From assembly GCF_030817415.1 (NCBI RefSeq), contig NZ_JAUSZI010000002.1:6820001-6884000 (forward strand): DNA of 64,000 bases. The letters are read 5' to 3'. This document shows positions 22,961 to 32,109 of this stretch, one piece after another. How positions within the stretch are numbered: position 1 is the stretch's first letter; each line of letters opens with the position of its first letter. A program made the position numbers and the translations under genes. Under the pieces are notes generated by a model that was not told the DNA's origin, searched no databases, and saw only the letters and a program-made list of their open reading frames with translations. The stretch comes from Streptomyces umbrinus. GTDB taxonomy: Bacteria; Actinomycetota; Actinomycetes; Streptomycetales; Streptomycetaceae.

Positions 22961-24618
22961 CGACCCACAGCGACAGAAGGCGGGGCGCCACGGCGGTCCT
23001 CGCCGCAGCGACCCTCCTCACCGTCGGCGCCTGCAGCGGCGCCGACACCACGAGCGGCACCGGCGGCGGATCCGCCGACGCCGCCAAGTTGCAGCTGAGC
23101 CCCACCACCTCGGCCGCCAAGGGCACGCTCGCCAGGGCCGACTGGCTCCTGGAGGACGAGCCCGACTCGCTCGACCTCGACACCCAGGGCACCAGCGCAG
23201 GCCGCGTCGTCCTCACCAACGTCTGCGAGCGGCTCTACCAGCTCCAGCCCGACATGACGACCAAGCCGTTCCTCGCCTCGTCGGCGAAGACCTCCACCGA
23301 CGGCAGGACCCTCACCCTCACCGTCCGCTCCGGCGTCACCTTCCACGACGGCTCGAAGCTCACCGCCGACGACGTCCTGTGGTCCCTGAAGCGGCACGCC
23401 GACCCGGACATGGAACAGTCCGACGAGTTCGGCAACGTCTCCTCGATGAAGAAGACGGGCGCCGACGAGATCACGATCGGCTTCAAGGCCCCCGACGCCC
23501 TCTTCACCAAGGCCCTCGCCGGAGACGCCGGAATCGTCTGGAACAAGGAACAGGTCGAGAAGGCCGGCCAGGACTTCGGCACCCCTGGCCGGCCGGACGC
23601 CTGCTCCGGACCGTACGCGCTGAAGAACTGGAAGTCCGGCGACTCGATCACCATCGCCGCGTACGACGACTACTGGGGCAAGCAGCCGATGACCCGCGAG
23701 GTCGTCTTCCGCTGGGCCGCCGACAGCGCGCTCGTGAACGCGCTCAAGACCGGCGCGGCGGACGGCGCGTACGCCGAGTCGCCCAACACGGCGGCCGCCC
23801 TCCTCAAGGACAAGGACATCGCCCAGCACTACGGGCCGTCCACCGCCTCCCTCGTCCTCATCCCGACCGCCCGCGGCGGCCTGGGGGACGAGAAGATCCG
23901 CCGCGCGCTCTCCCTCTCCCTCGACCGCAAGGGCATCGCCGACTCCGGGTACGGCGGCCTCGTCGAACCCTGGGCCACCCCCGTCGGCTCCGGCGCCTGG
24001 GGCTACGAGAAGGCCGAATTCCAGTCCGCGCAGAAGCAGTTGGCGTCACTGGCCCCCGCGTCACCCAGCGCCGACGACCTCGCCGAGGCCAAGAAGCTGG
24101 TGAAGGAGGCGGGCGCGCCCGGAGCGCCCCTCGTCATCGGCACCGACGCCAGCCAGGGCCGGACCGTCACCGCCAACGCCGTACGCGCCGCACTCCAGCG
24201 CATCGGACTCAAGGCGCAGATCAAGACCGTACCGACGTCCCAGTTCGAGGAGTTCTACAGCGACCCGCAGGCCCGTGACGAGATCGACCTGCTGGTGGGC
24301 GACTGGTACATCTCCAAGGCCGACCCCATGGGCTTCTACGACAACGGCCTGTCCGACTCCTCCAACAACTGGGTCGGCTTCAAGGACGCCACGTACGACA
24401 AGAACGTGAAGAAGGCGCTCGCCACCCTCGACGACACCGAACGGGCCTCGCTCGCCATCGACGTGCAGCGGCGCTTCGCGGACGCGGCGGTCTGGATCCC
24501 GATCGCACAGATTCCCACGATCCTGCTCCTCGACGCGAAACTGACCGGCCCGCCGGCATCACAGGCCTACCTGTACTACCCGTGGGCGGCCGAACTCGGT
24601 TCCAAGCGCGCCGAGTGA
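22957..24618 (+). CDS. ABC importer substrate-binding lipoprotein (peptide/opine/nickel family, SBP_bac_5)
   Basis: 553 residues. Lipoprotein signal with lipobox VGAC (Cys about residue 27), then a Ser/Gly/Thr linker. SBP_bac_5 features include the opening DEPDSLDLDTQGTSAGR, CERLYQLQPDMTTKPFLASS, LTLTVRSGVTFHDGSKLTAD and DVLWSLKRHADP. It is the solute receptor, anchored outside the membrane, for the permease and ATPase genes downstream. It overlaps the C45 gene by 4 bp. A repeat A hairpin lies between this gene and the first permease. Confidence 0.93.
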   Translation: MTTHSDRRRGATAVLAAATLLTVGACSGADTTSGTGGGSADAAKLQLSPTTSAAKGTLARADWLLEDEPDSLDLDTQGTSAGRVVLTNVCERLYQLQPDMTTKPFLASSAKTSTDGRTLTLTVRSGVTFHDGSKLTADDVLWSLKRHADPDMEQSDEFGNVSSMKKTGADEITIGFKAPDALFTKALAGDAGIVWNKEQVEKAGQDFGTPGRPDACSGPYALKNWKSGDSITIAAYDDYWGKQPMTREVVFRWAADSALVNALKTGAADGAYAESPNTAAALLKDKDIAQHYGPSTASLVLIPTARGGLGDEKIRRALSLSLDRKGIADSGYGGLVEPWATPVGSGAWGYEKAEFQSAQKQLASLAPASPSADDLAEAKKLVKEAGAPGAPLVIGTDASQGRTVTANAVRAALQRIGLKAQIKTVPTSQFEEFYSDPQARDEIDLLVGDWYISKADPMGFYDNGLSDSSNNWVGFKDATYDKNVKKALATLDDTERASLAIDVQRRFADAAVWIPIAQIPTILLLDAKLTGPPASQAYLYYPWAAELGSKRAE

Positions 24619-24656
24619 AGTCCGGAATGCAAGCTGCGGGTTCGTTGTGGCTGGTC

Positions 24657-24689
24657 GCGCAGTTCCCCGCGCCCCTGACGGGGCGCGGG
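24657..24689. repeat. Repeat A inside the importer operon, with extra hairpin
   Basis: GCGCAGTTCCCCGCGCCCCT (24657-24676) is followed by a second arm, so CCCGCGCCCC (24666-24675) pairs with GGGGCGCGGG (24680-24689) around TGAC. It lies in the 115-bp gap between the binding-protein gene and the permease. Such a hairpin could terminate part of the transcripts or protect the upstream mRNA, giving more receptor than permease. Confidence 0.7.
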
Positions 24690-24733
24690 TCGGCGCCGGC
24701 CCTCGACGACTGCGCCCAGTTGGAGAAATTCTG

Positions 24734-25684
24734 ATGCTCGCTCGTATATCCCGGCGGCTGGCCGGTCTGCTGGCCACTCTGTTCGCCGCGTCCTTCGTCA
24801 TCTTCGCCGCCGTGTACGCGGCGCCCGGCGACCCGGCCGTGTTCCTCGCGGGCGGGCGCGACAAGCTCACCCCCGAACGGCTCGCCTCGGTCCGTGCGCA
24901 GTACCACCTCGACGAGCCGCTCGTCGTCCAGTACGGGCGCTGGCTGTGGGACTGCGTCCACCTCGACCTCGGCCGCTCCTTCCAGTACAGCGACCAGGTC
25001 GGCGACCTGGTCTCCGCCCGCCTGCCGACCACCCTGCAACTCGTCGCGTACGCCACTGTGCTCTTCGTCGTCCTCGGCGTCGGCGCCGGAATCCTGGCCG
25101 CCGTGCGCCGCTCGACCTGGGTGGACTCGGCGGTCGTCGGCGGTACGACCCTCGCCGCCTCCGTGCCGTCCTTCGTCGCCGCGATCGCACTCGTCTCGCT
25201 CTTCGGCGTACAACTGGGCTGGTTCCCGGTGACCGGCAGCGGTACGGGAATCGCGGGCACCCTGCACCATCTGACGCTGCCCGCCCTGTCGTTGGCGCTC
25301 GGCGCGCTCGCGATCATCAGCCGGGTCACCCGCCAGGCCATGGCGGACGCCGCCGCCTCCGACCACGTGGAGGCGGCCCGCGCCTCCGGAGTCCCGGAGC
25401 GCGACATCATCCGCCGCCATGTCCTGCGCAACGCGCTCGGCCCCATCGTCACCATGTGCGGCCTGGTCATGGCGGGCATGCTCGCCGGCACGGTCGTCGT
25501 CGAGACGGCCTTCGGGCTGAGCGGCATCGGCTCGCTCCTGGTCGGCTCGATCAACGCGCACGACTTCCCGGTGGCACAGGCGGTCCTGCTGCTGATGGTC
25601 ACCGGCTACGTCGTGGTGACGACGGCCGTCGACCTCGTCCACCCGCTGCTGGACCCACGCGTCAAGGAGGTGCGCCCCGCATGA
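24734..25684 (+). CDS. ABC importer permease, DppB/OppB type
   Basis: 316 residues with about six membrane helices. N-terminal RRLAGLLATLFAASFVIFAA is followed by the periplasmic loop (YAAPGDPAVFLAGG, then YHLDEPLVVQYGRWLWDCVH). The EAA loop EAARASGVPERDIIRRHVLR contacts the ATPases. It pairs with the next permease to form the channel. ATG 24734 gives the family-standard start; the stop overlaps the ATG of a 19-codon mini-ORF. Confidence 0.93.
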   Translation: MLARISRRLAGLLATLFAASFVIFAAVYAAPGDPAVFLAGGRDKLTPERLASVRAQYHLDEPLVVQYGRWLWDCVHLDLGRSFQYSDQVGDLVSARLPTTLQLVAYATVLFVVLGVGAGILAAVRRSTWVDSAVVGGTTLAASVPSFVAAIALVSLFGVQLGWFPVTGSGTGIAGTLHHLTLPALSLALGALAIISRVTRQAMADAAASDHVEAARASGVPERDIIRRHVLRNALGPIVTMCGLVMAGMLAGTVVVETAFGLSGIGSLLVGSINAHDFPVAQAVLLLMVTGYVVVTTAVDLVHPLLDPRVKEVRPA

Positions 25685-25740
25685 CGACCACGACGACCAC
25701 AACGACCCCAGCCCGGCCGATGGAGGCGCGCACCGCATGA
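25681..25740 (+). CDS. 19-residue Thr-rich mini-ORF bridging two permease genes
   Basis: ATG 25681 overlaps the stop of the upstream permease (ATGA), and its own TGA (25738-25740) overlaps the next permease ATG (25737) in the same way. The peptide is MTTTTTTTTPARPMEARTA. A ribosome finishing the first permease could reinitiate here and then on the second permease, so the ORF may serve coupling rather than make a functional peptide. Alternatively it is a relic N-terminus of the second permease. A similar bridge occurs at 61340. Confidence 0.5.
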   Translation: MTTTTTTTTPARPMEARTA

Positions 25741-26588
25741 CCACCCTCGCCCTGCGGCCCGTGGCGGCCGGCCCCCGCCCCCGCCGACGCCCCCTCGGCG
25801 TCCTGATCGCCGCCGCCGTCCTCGCCCTGGTCGTCCTCGCGGCGGCCCTCGCCCCGCTGATCGCGCCCTATGCCCCCGACGCCATCGACCTCTCCGCGTC
25901 CCTCGCCGGCACCAGCGCGGACCACCTCCTCGGCACCGACTCCTCCGGCCAGGACCTGCTCTCCCGGGTGCTCCACGGAGCCCGTACGAGCCTGATCGCA
26001 CCGCTCCTGCTCCTCGCGGTCGCCGCCGTGCTCGGAGTCACCCTCGGTGTGCTCTCGGCCTGGCACGGCGGCTGGATCGACGCCCTCGTCTCCCGGATCA
26101 CCGACGTGATGTACGCCTTCCCCGGCCTGCTCTTCACCGTCCTGATCATCGCCGTCTTCGGCACCGGGACCACGACCTCCGTGCTCGCCCTCGGGCTGGC
26201 CTTCACCCCGACCGTCGCCCGGTACACCCGCTCGCTCGCCCTCTCCGAGGTCCGCAAGCCGTACGTCGACGCCTACCGCGTCCAGGGCATGGGCGGCACC
26301 CGCATCTGCGCCCTGCACCTGGTGCCCAACCTGGGCCGCTCGGTCCTCGGCTACCTCGTCGTCCTCTTCGGCGAGGCCGTGATGTCCCTGGCGACCCTCT
26401 CCTACCTGGGCTTCGGCGCCCAACCACCCTCCTCCGACTGGGGATTGATGGTCCAGGAGGGCCAGTCCGCCGTCGTCCAGGGCGCCCTGCTGCCCGCCCT
26501 CGTCCCCGGCACGGCCATCGCCCTGGTCGTCGTGTCCGTCAACGTGGCCGGCGTCTGGGCCGCCGACCGCCTCGGAAGTCAGGACTGA
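25737..26588 (+). CDS. ABC importer permease, DppC/OppC type
   Basis: 283 residues. PLGVLIAAAVLALVVLAAAL is the first membrane helix, then LAPLIAPYAPDAIDLSASLA and the OppC-type signature HLLGTDSSGQDLLSRVLHGA. The EAA loop is DAYRVQGMGGTRICALHLVP. It forms a heterodimeric channel with the upstream permease. The start ATG overlaps the stop of the mini-ORF. Confidence 0.93.
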   Translation: MTTLALRPVAAGPRPRRRPLGVLIAAAVLALVVLAAALAPLIAPYAPDAIDLSASLAGTSADHLLGTDSSGQDLLSRVLHGARTSLIAPLLLLAVAAVLGVTLGVLSAWHGGWIDALVSRITDVMYAFPGLLFTVLIIAVFGTGTTTSVLALGLAFTPTVARYTRSLALSEVRKPYVDAYRVQGMGGTRICALHLVPNLGRSVLGYLVVLFGEAVMSLATLSYLGFGAQPPSSDWGLMVQEGQSAVVQGALLPALVPGTAIALVVVSVNVAGVWAADRLGSQD

Positions 26589-26592
26589 GCCC

Positions 26593-27678
26593 ATGCTGCT
26601 GTCGCTAGAGGACCTCACGGTCCAAGTCCCGGGCACGGCCCGCCCCTTGCTCGACTCCGTCACCCTGACCGTCGCGGAGGGCGAGGTCGTCGGCCTGGTC
26701 GGCGAGTCGGGCTCCGGCAAGTCGACCACCGCGAAGGCGGCCCTTGGCCTGCTGCCCGCGGGCGCCGACTTCGCCGGCTCGGTCCGCGTCGACGGCACGG
26801 ACGTACTGGGCCTGCGCGGCGAAGCCCTGCGCGCCCACCGCGCCGACACCGTCGCGATGATCCACCAGGACCCGCGCGCCACCCTCAACCCGGTCCGCCG
26901 CATCGGCGACTTCCTCGTCGAACGCGGCGCCACGAAGGAACGGGCCGTCGAACTCCTCGCCGCCGTCGGCCTGTCCGACCCCGAGCAGCGGGTCCGCCAG
27001 CGCCCCCACGAACTCTCCGGCGGCATGCTCCAGCGCGTCGTCATCGCCGGCGCCCTGGCCGCCCGCCCCCGCCTCCTGCTCGCCGACGAGGCCACCAGCG
27101 CCCTCGACGTCACCACCCAGGCCGAGATCCTCGCCCAGCTCCGCACGGCCCGCGAGGAACAAGGCGCGGGCCTTCTCTTCATCACCCACGACCTGCACCT
27201 GGCGGCGGCGTACTGCGACCGCGTGTACGTCATGTACGCCGGCCGAGTAGTCGAGGAACGTTCAGCCCGCGCCCTCTTCACGACCCCGGCCCACCCCTAC
27301 ACCCGAGGCCTCCTCACCTGCACCCCAACCCTCGGCGATTCCCAACCCCTGACCCCGATCCCGGGCCGCCCTCCATCCCTCTCGGACACCTTCGCGGGCT
27401 GCCCGTTCGCCCCGAGGTGCGGAGAGGCGGAGGAGGAGTGCGATACGTGGCTTCCGGAGCCGGTGTTCCTGGAAGAGCGGGGGCTACTGGAAGCCGGGGC
27501 ACCTTCGGAAGGCGGGGCGCCTTTGGAAGAGGGCGGCATGGCAGCCTGCCGCCGCGTTGTGGGCAGGCGTTCCGCAGGGCGATGGGGGTCCCCCCGCTCG
27601 AGCGAAGCCGAGAGTGGGGGAGGGTGGGCACAACGCACAACGGCGGGTCAGCCAAAGGACAAGGTGAGCCACAAATGA
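26593..27678 (+). CDS. ABC importer ATPase, OppD/DppD type, with repeat-derived C-terminal tail
   Basis: 361 residues. Walker A GESGSGKSTT, signature LSGGMLQRVVIAGALAARPR, Walker B LLADEATSALD, then the OppD C-terminal domain with Cys-rich GCPFAPRCGEAEEECDTW and a final AACRRV, normally the end of the protein. After that, about 35 residues are read through repeat B (27581-27625), giving a Gly/Ser/Arg-rich tail unlike the family. The nucleotide-binding core is unaffected. Its stop overlaps the next ATPase start (ATGA). It powers import from the inner face of the membrane. Confidence 0.92.
   Translation: MLLSLEDLTVQVPGTARPLLDSVTLTVAEGEVVGLVGESGSGKSTTAKAALGLLPAGADFAGSVRVDGTDVLGLRGEALRAHRADTVAMIHQDPRATLNPVRRIGDFLVERGATKERAVELLAAVGLSDPEQRVRQRPHELSGGMLQRVVIAGALAARPRLLLADEATSALDVTTQAEILAQLRTAREEQGAGLLFITHDLHLAAAYCDRVYVMYAGRVVEERSARALFTTPAHPYTRGLLTCTPTLGDSQPLTPIPGRPPSLSDTFAGCPFAPRCGEAEEECDTWLPEPVFLEERGLLEAGAPSEGGAPLEEGGMAACRRVVGRRSAGRWGSPRSSEAESGGGWAQRTTAGQPKDKVSHK
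27581..27625. repeat. Interspersed hairpin repeat B, copy 2, inside a coding region
   Basis: Identical over all 45 bases to 19771-19815. Here it is translated as part of the C-terminal tail of the OppD-like ATPase, just after the last family-conserved residues. It appears to have extended the original end of the gene while staying open, so it behaves like a mobile or gene-converted element. Confidence 0.85.
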
Positions 27679-28487
27679 CAAGCACCCTGCTGCAGGTAAA
27701 GGGCCTCGGCAAGACCTACCCCCTCCCCGGCGGGGGCCACCACAAGGCCGCCGAGGACGTCTCCTTCACACTGCAGCCCGGCGGAGCCCTGGGCATCGTC
27801 GGCGAATCCGGCTCAGGCAAAACCACAGTCGCCCGCATGCTCGTAGGCCTGACCACCCCCGACACCGGAACAATCACAGTCGAAGGCCGCCCCCGCGAAC
27901 CCCGAACACCCCGCCGCCGAACCGCAAGACTCACCCGAGCCCGCGAGATCCAGATGGTCTTCCAGGACCCGTACGTCTCCCTGGACCCCAGACTCACCGC
28001 GACCCAGTGCCTCCGCTCGGCCCTGCGCCTGCACGACCGCCCCGAATCCCTCGCCGCGACGCTCCTGGACCAGGTCGGCCTGGGCGAGCGGGAGGCCGGG
28101 GCCCGCCCCCGCCACCTCTCCGGCGGCCAACGCCAACGACTGGCGATCGCCCGAGCCCTGGCGGTCGACCCACGCATCCTCGTCCTGGACGAGGCCGTCG
28201 CCGCGCTCGACGTGTCGATCCAGGCCCAGATCCTGCGACTCCTGGACGACATCCGCCGGGACACCGGGGTCGCTCTGGTCTTCGTCAGCCACGACCTGGC
28301 CGTCGTGCAGCACGTCACGGACGAGGTCCTGGTGATGCGCGGCGGCCGGACCGTCGAGCAGGGGCCCACCGCCCGCGTACTGACCGAGCCGTCGGACCCG
28401 TACACCCGCCTGCTGCTCGCCTCCGTACCGGGCGACGGCTGGGACCCGGCGGACGCGGTCGCGGCGCGGGCGTCTCTCAGTGTCTGA
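27675..28487 (+). CDS. ABC importer ATPase, OppF/DppF type
   Basis: 270 residues. Walker A GESGSGKTTVARMLVGL, Q loop QMVFQDPYVSLDPR (typical OppF wording), signature LSGGQRQRLAIARAL, Walker B LVLDEAVAALDVS. EAV replaces the usual EPV or EAT there, harmlessly. VFVSHDLAVVQHV is the switch His. The protein ends earlier than many OppF proteins and lacks the Cys cluster. It forms the heterodimeric motor with the upstream ATPase and is the last gene of the operon, followed by a strong terminator. Confidence 0.93.
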   Translation: MTSTLLQVKGLGKTYPLPGGGHHKAAEDVSFTLQPGGALGIVGESGSGKTTVARMLVGLTTPDTGTITVEGRPREPRTPRRRTARLTRAREIQMVFQDPYVSLDPRLTATQCLRSALRLHDRPESLAATLLDQVGLGEREAGARPRHLSGGQRQRLAIARALAVDPRILVLDEAVAALDVSIQAQILRLLDDIRRDTGVALVFVSHDLAVVQHVTDEVLVMRGGRTVEQGPTARVLTEPSDPYTRLLLASVPGDGWDPADAVAARASLSV

Positions 28488-28541
28488 AAGGGATGAGCCG
28501 TCCGAAGAGGAGCAGTCCTAAGAGGAGCCGTCCGAAAAGGC

Positions 28542-28575
28542 AGGAGCCCCGACACCTGACGGTGTAGGGGCTCCT
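28542..28575. terminator. Bidirectional terminator between importer operon and cold-shock gene
   Basis: AGGAGCCCCGACACC and GGTGTAGGGGCTCCT pair around TGAC with one unpaired base, a stem of about 14-15 bp. It is placed after the OppF stop on plus and after the cold-shock gene on minus; the minus side continues into GCCTTTTCGG. It should end both transcripts. Confidence 0.8.
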
Positions 28576-28640
28576 TGGGTACTTCTACTCGGTTCCGGAT
28601 CAGAGTATTGGGCTCATGGAGCCAAGACTCGGCCGAAGGA

Positions 28641-28844
28641 TCAGACGGGGGTGACGTTCTCCGCCTGCGGGCCCTTCGGACCCTGGGTCACGTCGAAGGT
28701 AACCGCCTGGTTCTCTTCGAGAGAGCGGAATCCGCTCGCGTTGATCGCGGAGTAGTGGACGAAGACGTCCGGGCCGCCGCCTTCCTGGGCGATGAAACCA
28801 AAGCCCTTTTCAGCGTTGAACCACTTCACGGTTCCGGTAGCCAT
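28641..28844 (-). CDS. Cold-shock domain protein (CspA family)
   Basis: 67 residues, a single OB fold. It starts [20 protein letters not shown] with RNP1 KGFGFI and RNP2 DVFVHYSAI. It binds single-stranded RNA/DNA as a chaperone of transcription and translation. RBS AAGGAGGG is 5 bases upstream of the ATG. It is followed by a strong hairpin terminator. The gene has a long A+T-richer leader with a -35/-10-like pair at 28966-28994 and two TGTAAACA repeats, common traits of cold-shock leaders. The much longer frame upstream is leader, not protein. Confidence 0.96.
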   Translation of the reverse strand: MATGTVKWFNAEKGFGFIAQEGGGPDVFVHYSAINASGFRSLEENQAVTFDVTQGPKGPQAENVTPV

Positions 28845-28892
28845 AAGCCCTCCTTGGGCCCAAAGGGTTGCCCTGCTCCAGAACCTGCAAGG

Positions 28893-28914
28893 TGTAAACA
28901 AAAGCTTGTAAACA
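28893..28914. promoter_or_regulatory. Two TGTAAACA direct repeats in the cold-shock gene leader
   Basis: TGTAAACA occurs at 28893-28900 and 28907-28914, 14 bp apart, within unusually A+T-rich sequence for this genome. On the transcribed strand this is TGTTTACA twice, 50-70 bases before the ATG. It may be an RNA thermosensor segment or a protein site. The whole gene-free region is 28845-29198 (354 bp). Confidence 0.5.
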
Positions 28915-28965
28915 ACTGCATTCGTCTGAAAACGACGAGAGCCCGCGGTCACATGCTCCGCAGGC

Positions 28966-28994
28966 TCTGTACTGCAAGGGAAACCAAACTGCAA
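28966..28994 (-). promoter_or_regulatory. Candidate promoter of the cold-shock gene
   Basis: On the minus strand, TTGCAG and TACAGA are separated by 17 bases, close to the vegetative consensus. It would give a leader of about 110 bases. A hairpin (28939-28967, GAGCCTGCGG pairing with CCGCGGGCTC) overlaps the -10 region and is followed by a T-rich run, so another upstream start or attenuation is possible. Start site not proven. Confidence 0.45.
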
Positions 28995-29189
28995 CTTGCG
29001 ACGAGCGTACCCACGAGGGCAGCCGAAAGCAATAGAGGGCAAGATCACGTCACCCGGAAGTTTGGCGGGGTCGCCCGATGGGTTGACGTAGCGGTATCAC
29101 TTGGCGTCACAGGGGTTGACAGGAGCGGGATAGATCCTTTCGGAACCACTCGGGACCCTGAAGCCTGCACCGTACCCCATGGGCGCTAG

Positions 29190-30080
<891 letters not shown>

Positions 30081-30220
30081 CGGATCTGCTGCGGCCGTAG
30101 GGAGGTCACCGGCGTACGGCACGGCACTACCCTGCTGGACAGGGCTGCGCGGCGGGACGGTGCGGCACCTGCGGGGACGGGGTGGACGGGGTAATGGAAC
30201 ACGGGGGAGGTGCGGGCACC

Positions 30221-32014
30221 ATGCAACCGCTCGGAGTCGATGAACCCACCGTCGTGGGGCCCTACCGGCTGCTTGGCCGGCTCGGCTCGGGCGGGATGGG
30301 CCGTGTCTATCTGGGCCGCAGCGCGGGCGGCCGTACCGTCGCGGTCAAGATCGTGCACCCGCACTTCGCGCTCGACGAGGAGTTCCGGGCCCGTTTCCGC
30401 CGGGAGGTGGAGGCGGCGCGGCGGGTGGGCGGCGCATACACGGCACCGGTGCTGGACGCCGGCCCCGACGCCCCGGTCCCGTGGGTGGCGACGGCCTACG
30501 CCGCAGGCCCCTCCCTCGCCGCCGCGGTCGCCGACTCGGGCCCGCTCCCGGAGCATTCCGTACGGGTCCTCGGCGCGGGACTCGCCGAGGCGCTGTCGGC
30601 GGTGCACGGCCTGGACCTCGTCCATCGTGATGTCAAGCCGTCGAACGTCCTGCTGACCCTCGACGGCCCCCTCCTCATCGACTTCGGCATCGCCCGCGCG
30701 ACGGACGGCACGGCCTCCCTGACCTCGACCGGCGTCTCCGTCGGCTCGCCCGGCTACATGTCTCCCGAGCAGATCCTCGGCAAGGGGGTCACGGGAGCGG
30801 CGGACGTCTTCTCGCTGGGTGCGGTACTGGCGTACGCGGCGACGGGTTCGTCCCCCTTCCCCGGCGACTCCTCGGCCGCGCTCCTCTACAAGGTGGTCCA
30901 CGAGGAGCCCGAACTGGGCGCGCTGTCGGGCGACTTGAGGGACGTGGTGGCCGACTGCCTCTCGAAGGACCCGGCAGCCCGCCCATCCCCCTCCACTCTC
31001 GCCTCCCGCCTCGCCGCGGAGGGCGCGGCCCGGCTGGTGACGGCGGGATGGCTGCCGGGACCGCTGGTGGAACAGGTCAGCCGCAGCGCGGTCCAGCTCC
31101 TGAACCTGGAGGCGGCGGACGTGACGCCGTCGGGGGTGGTGGGCTTCAGCAGTCCTTCGGTGGGCGACTCCAACGGATCGGCGCAGGCGGAGGGTCCCCG
31201 AGCGGCGGTTGCGGACGGGTCCCGGGCGACGCCGACCCCGGCCGACTCCGCGCCCCCCGCCGGAGTGTTCGGCCCCCCAGACCCGTCGTACGCGCCCTAC
31301 ATGCCCCATACGCCGCACGTACCGCATGCATCGCAGGCGCATCTGTCCGGCGGCCCTCCGACCCACGTCCCGGAACCACGCGACGCGGCGGCAGGCCCGG
31401 ACACCTCGCCGGGGAAGGTGTCCGTCAGCGTGGCCGCGACCTCCGTACCGACGGCGAACGGACGTGGCCGCAAGCTGAGTTGCACGGTGGCGCTCGCGGT
31501 GGCGGGAGCGCTGGCGGCGGTGGTGATCGGCGGTGTGTTCGTGGGCGACCTGCTGCCGGGCGGGGACAACGACAGCGACAGCGGGAGCGACGCGGGCGGC
31601 CCGGCCAACTCCCAGCCCGCGGCCACCCCGAGCGCCTCCGGCACGGACGGCAGCGACCTCTCTGCCGTCCCCAGTTCCTACCTCGGCACCTGGGAGGGCG
31701 ACGGCTTCGCCCTCGACGGCAAGCTCCCCATGGGCACGTTCCGCGTCACCGTCCGCCAGGCCGAGCCGGGCGACCAGCTCGGCACCTTCCGCCAGACCGA
31801 CCTCATCGGCGGCACCTGCGACACCGACCTCATCCTCAAAAAGGTCACCCCCGAACAACTCGTCGCCACCAGCATCTCCAAGCCCTCCACCACCTCCGAG
31901 TGCACGACCGGCCGCCACGAGGTCCGCCTGATCCCCACAGGCGACGACCTCCGCTACGAGACGGACAACGCGGACGCGGGGGATCCGGTGGCCCGGATGT
32001 CGAAGGTCGAGTGA
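30221..32014 (+). CDS. Membrane Ser/Thr protein kinase (PknB/Hanks type)
   Basis: 597 residues. Kinase domain (residues about 10-270): Gly loop LGRLGSGGMGRVYLG, VAVKIV Lys, LVHRDVKPSNVLL catalytic loop, LIDFGIARATDG metal loop, and GSPGYMSPEQ. A Pro/Ala/Ser-rich juxtamembrane linker follows, then one membrane helix (VALAVAGALAAVVIGGVFVG) and an extracellular domain of about 140 residues with two Cys pairs and the pattern YLGTWEGDGFALDGKLPMGT, repeated in several streptomycete kinases. I chose ATG 30221 with GGGGGAGG upstream; ATG 30194 and GTG 30182 are alternatives. It is convergent with the secretion ATPase; its extracellular sensor could watch the envelope near that system, but this is inference. 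Confidence 0.92.
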   Translation: MQPLGVDEPTVVGPYRLLGRLGSGGMGRVYLGRSAGGRTVAVKIVHPHFALDEEFRARFRREVEAARRVGGAYTAPVLDAGPDAPVPWVATAYAAGPSLAAAVADSGPLPEHSVRVLGAGLAEALSAVHGLDLVHRDVKPSNVLLTLDGPLLIDFGIARATDGTASLTSTGVSVGSPGYMSPEQILGKGVTGAADVFSLGAVLAYAATGSSPFPGDSSAALLYKVVHEEPELGALSGDLRDVVADCLSKDPAARPSPSTLASRLAAEGAARLVTAGWLPGPLVEQVSRSAVQLLNLEAADVTPSGVVGFSSPSVGDSNGSAQAEGPRAAVADGSRATPTPADSAPPAGVFGPPDPSYAPYMPHTPHVPHASQAHLSGGPPTHVPEPRDAAAGPDTSPGKVSVSVAATSVPTANGRGRKLSCTVALAVAGALAAVVIGGVFVGDLLPGGDNDSDSGSDAGGPANSQPAATPSASGTDGSDLSAVPSSYLGTWEGDGFALDGKLPMGTFRVTVRQAEPGDQLGTFRQTDLIGGTCDTDLILKKVTPEQLVATSISKPSTTSECTTGRHEVRLIPTGDDLRYETDNADAGDPVARMSKVE

Positions 32015-32109
32015 GCCGTTGAGCAGCAGCATGGTTGGCGGTGTCGGCGTGGGCGTCGGCGGCCTCTGACCGTCGACGCCCAAACGAACCCTCCGCGGCC
32101 CCCGCCGTA

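Noticed and set aside
28845..29048. N-terminal extension of the cold-shock protein
   Set aside because: The 67-residue form starting at ATG 28844 has a strong RBS and is the universal length; the extension lies in a promoter/leader region.
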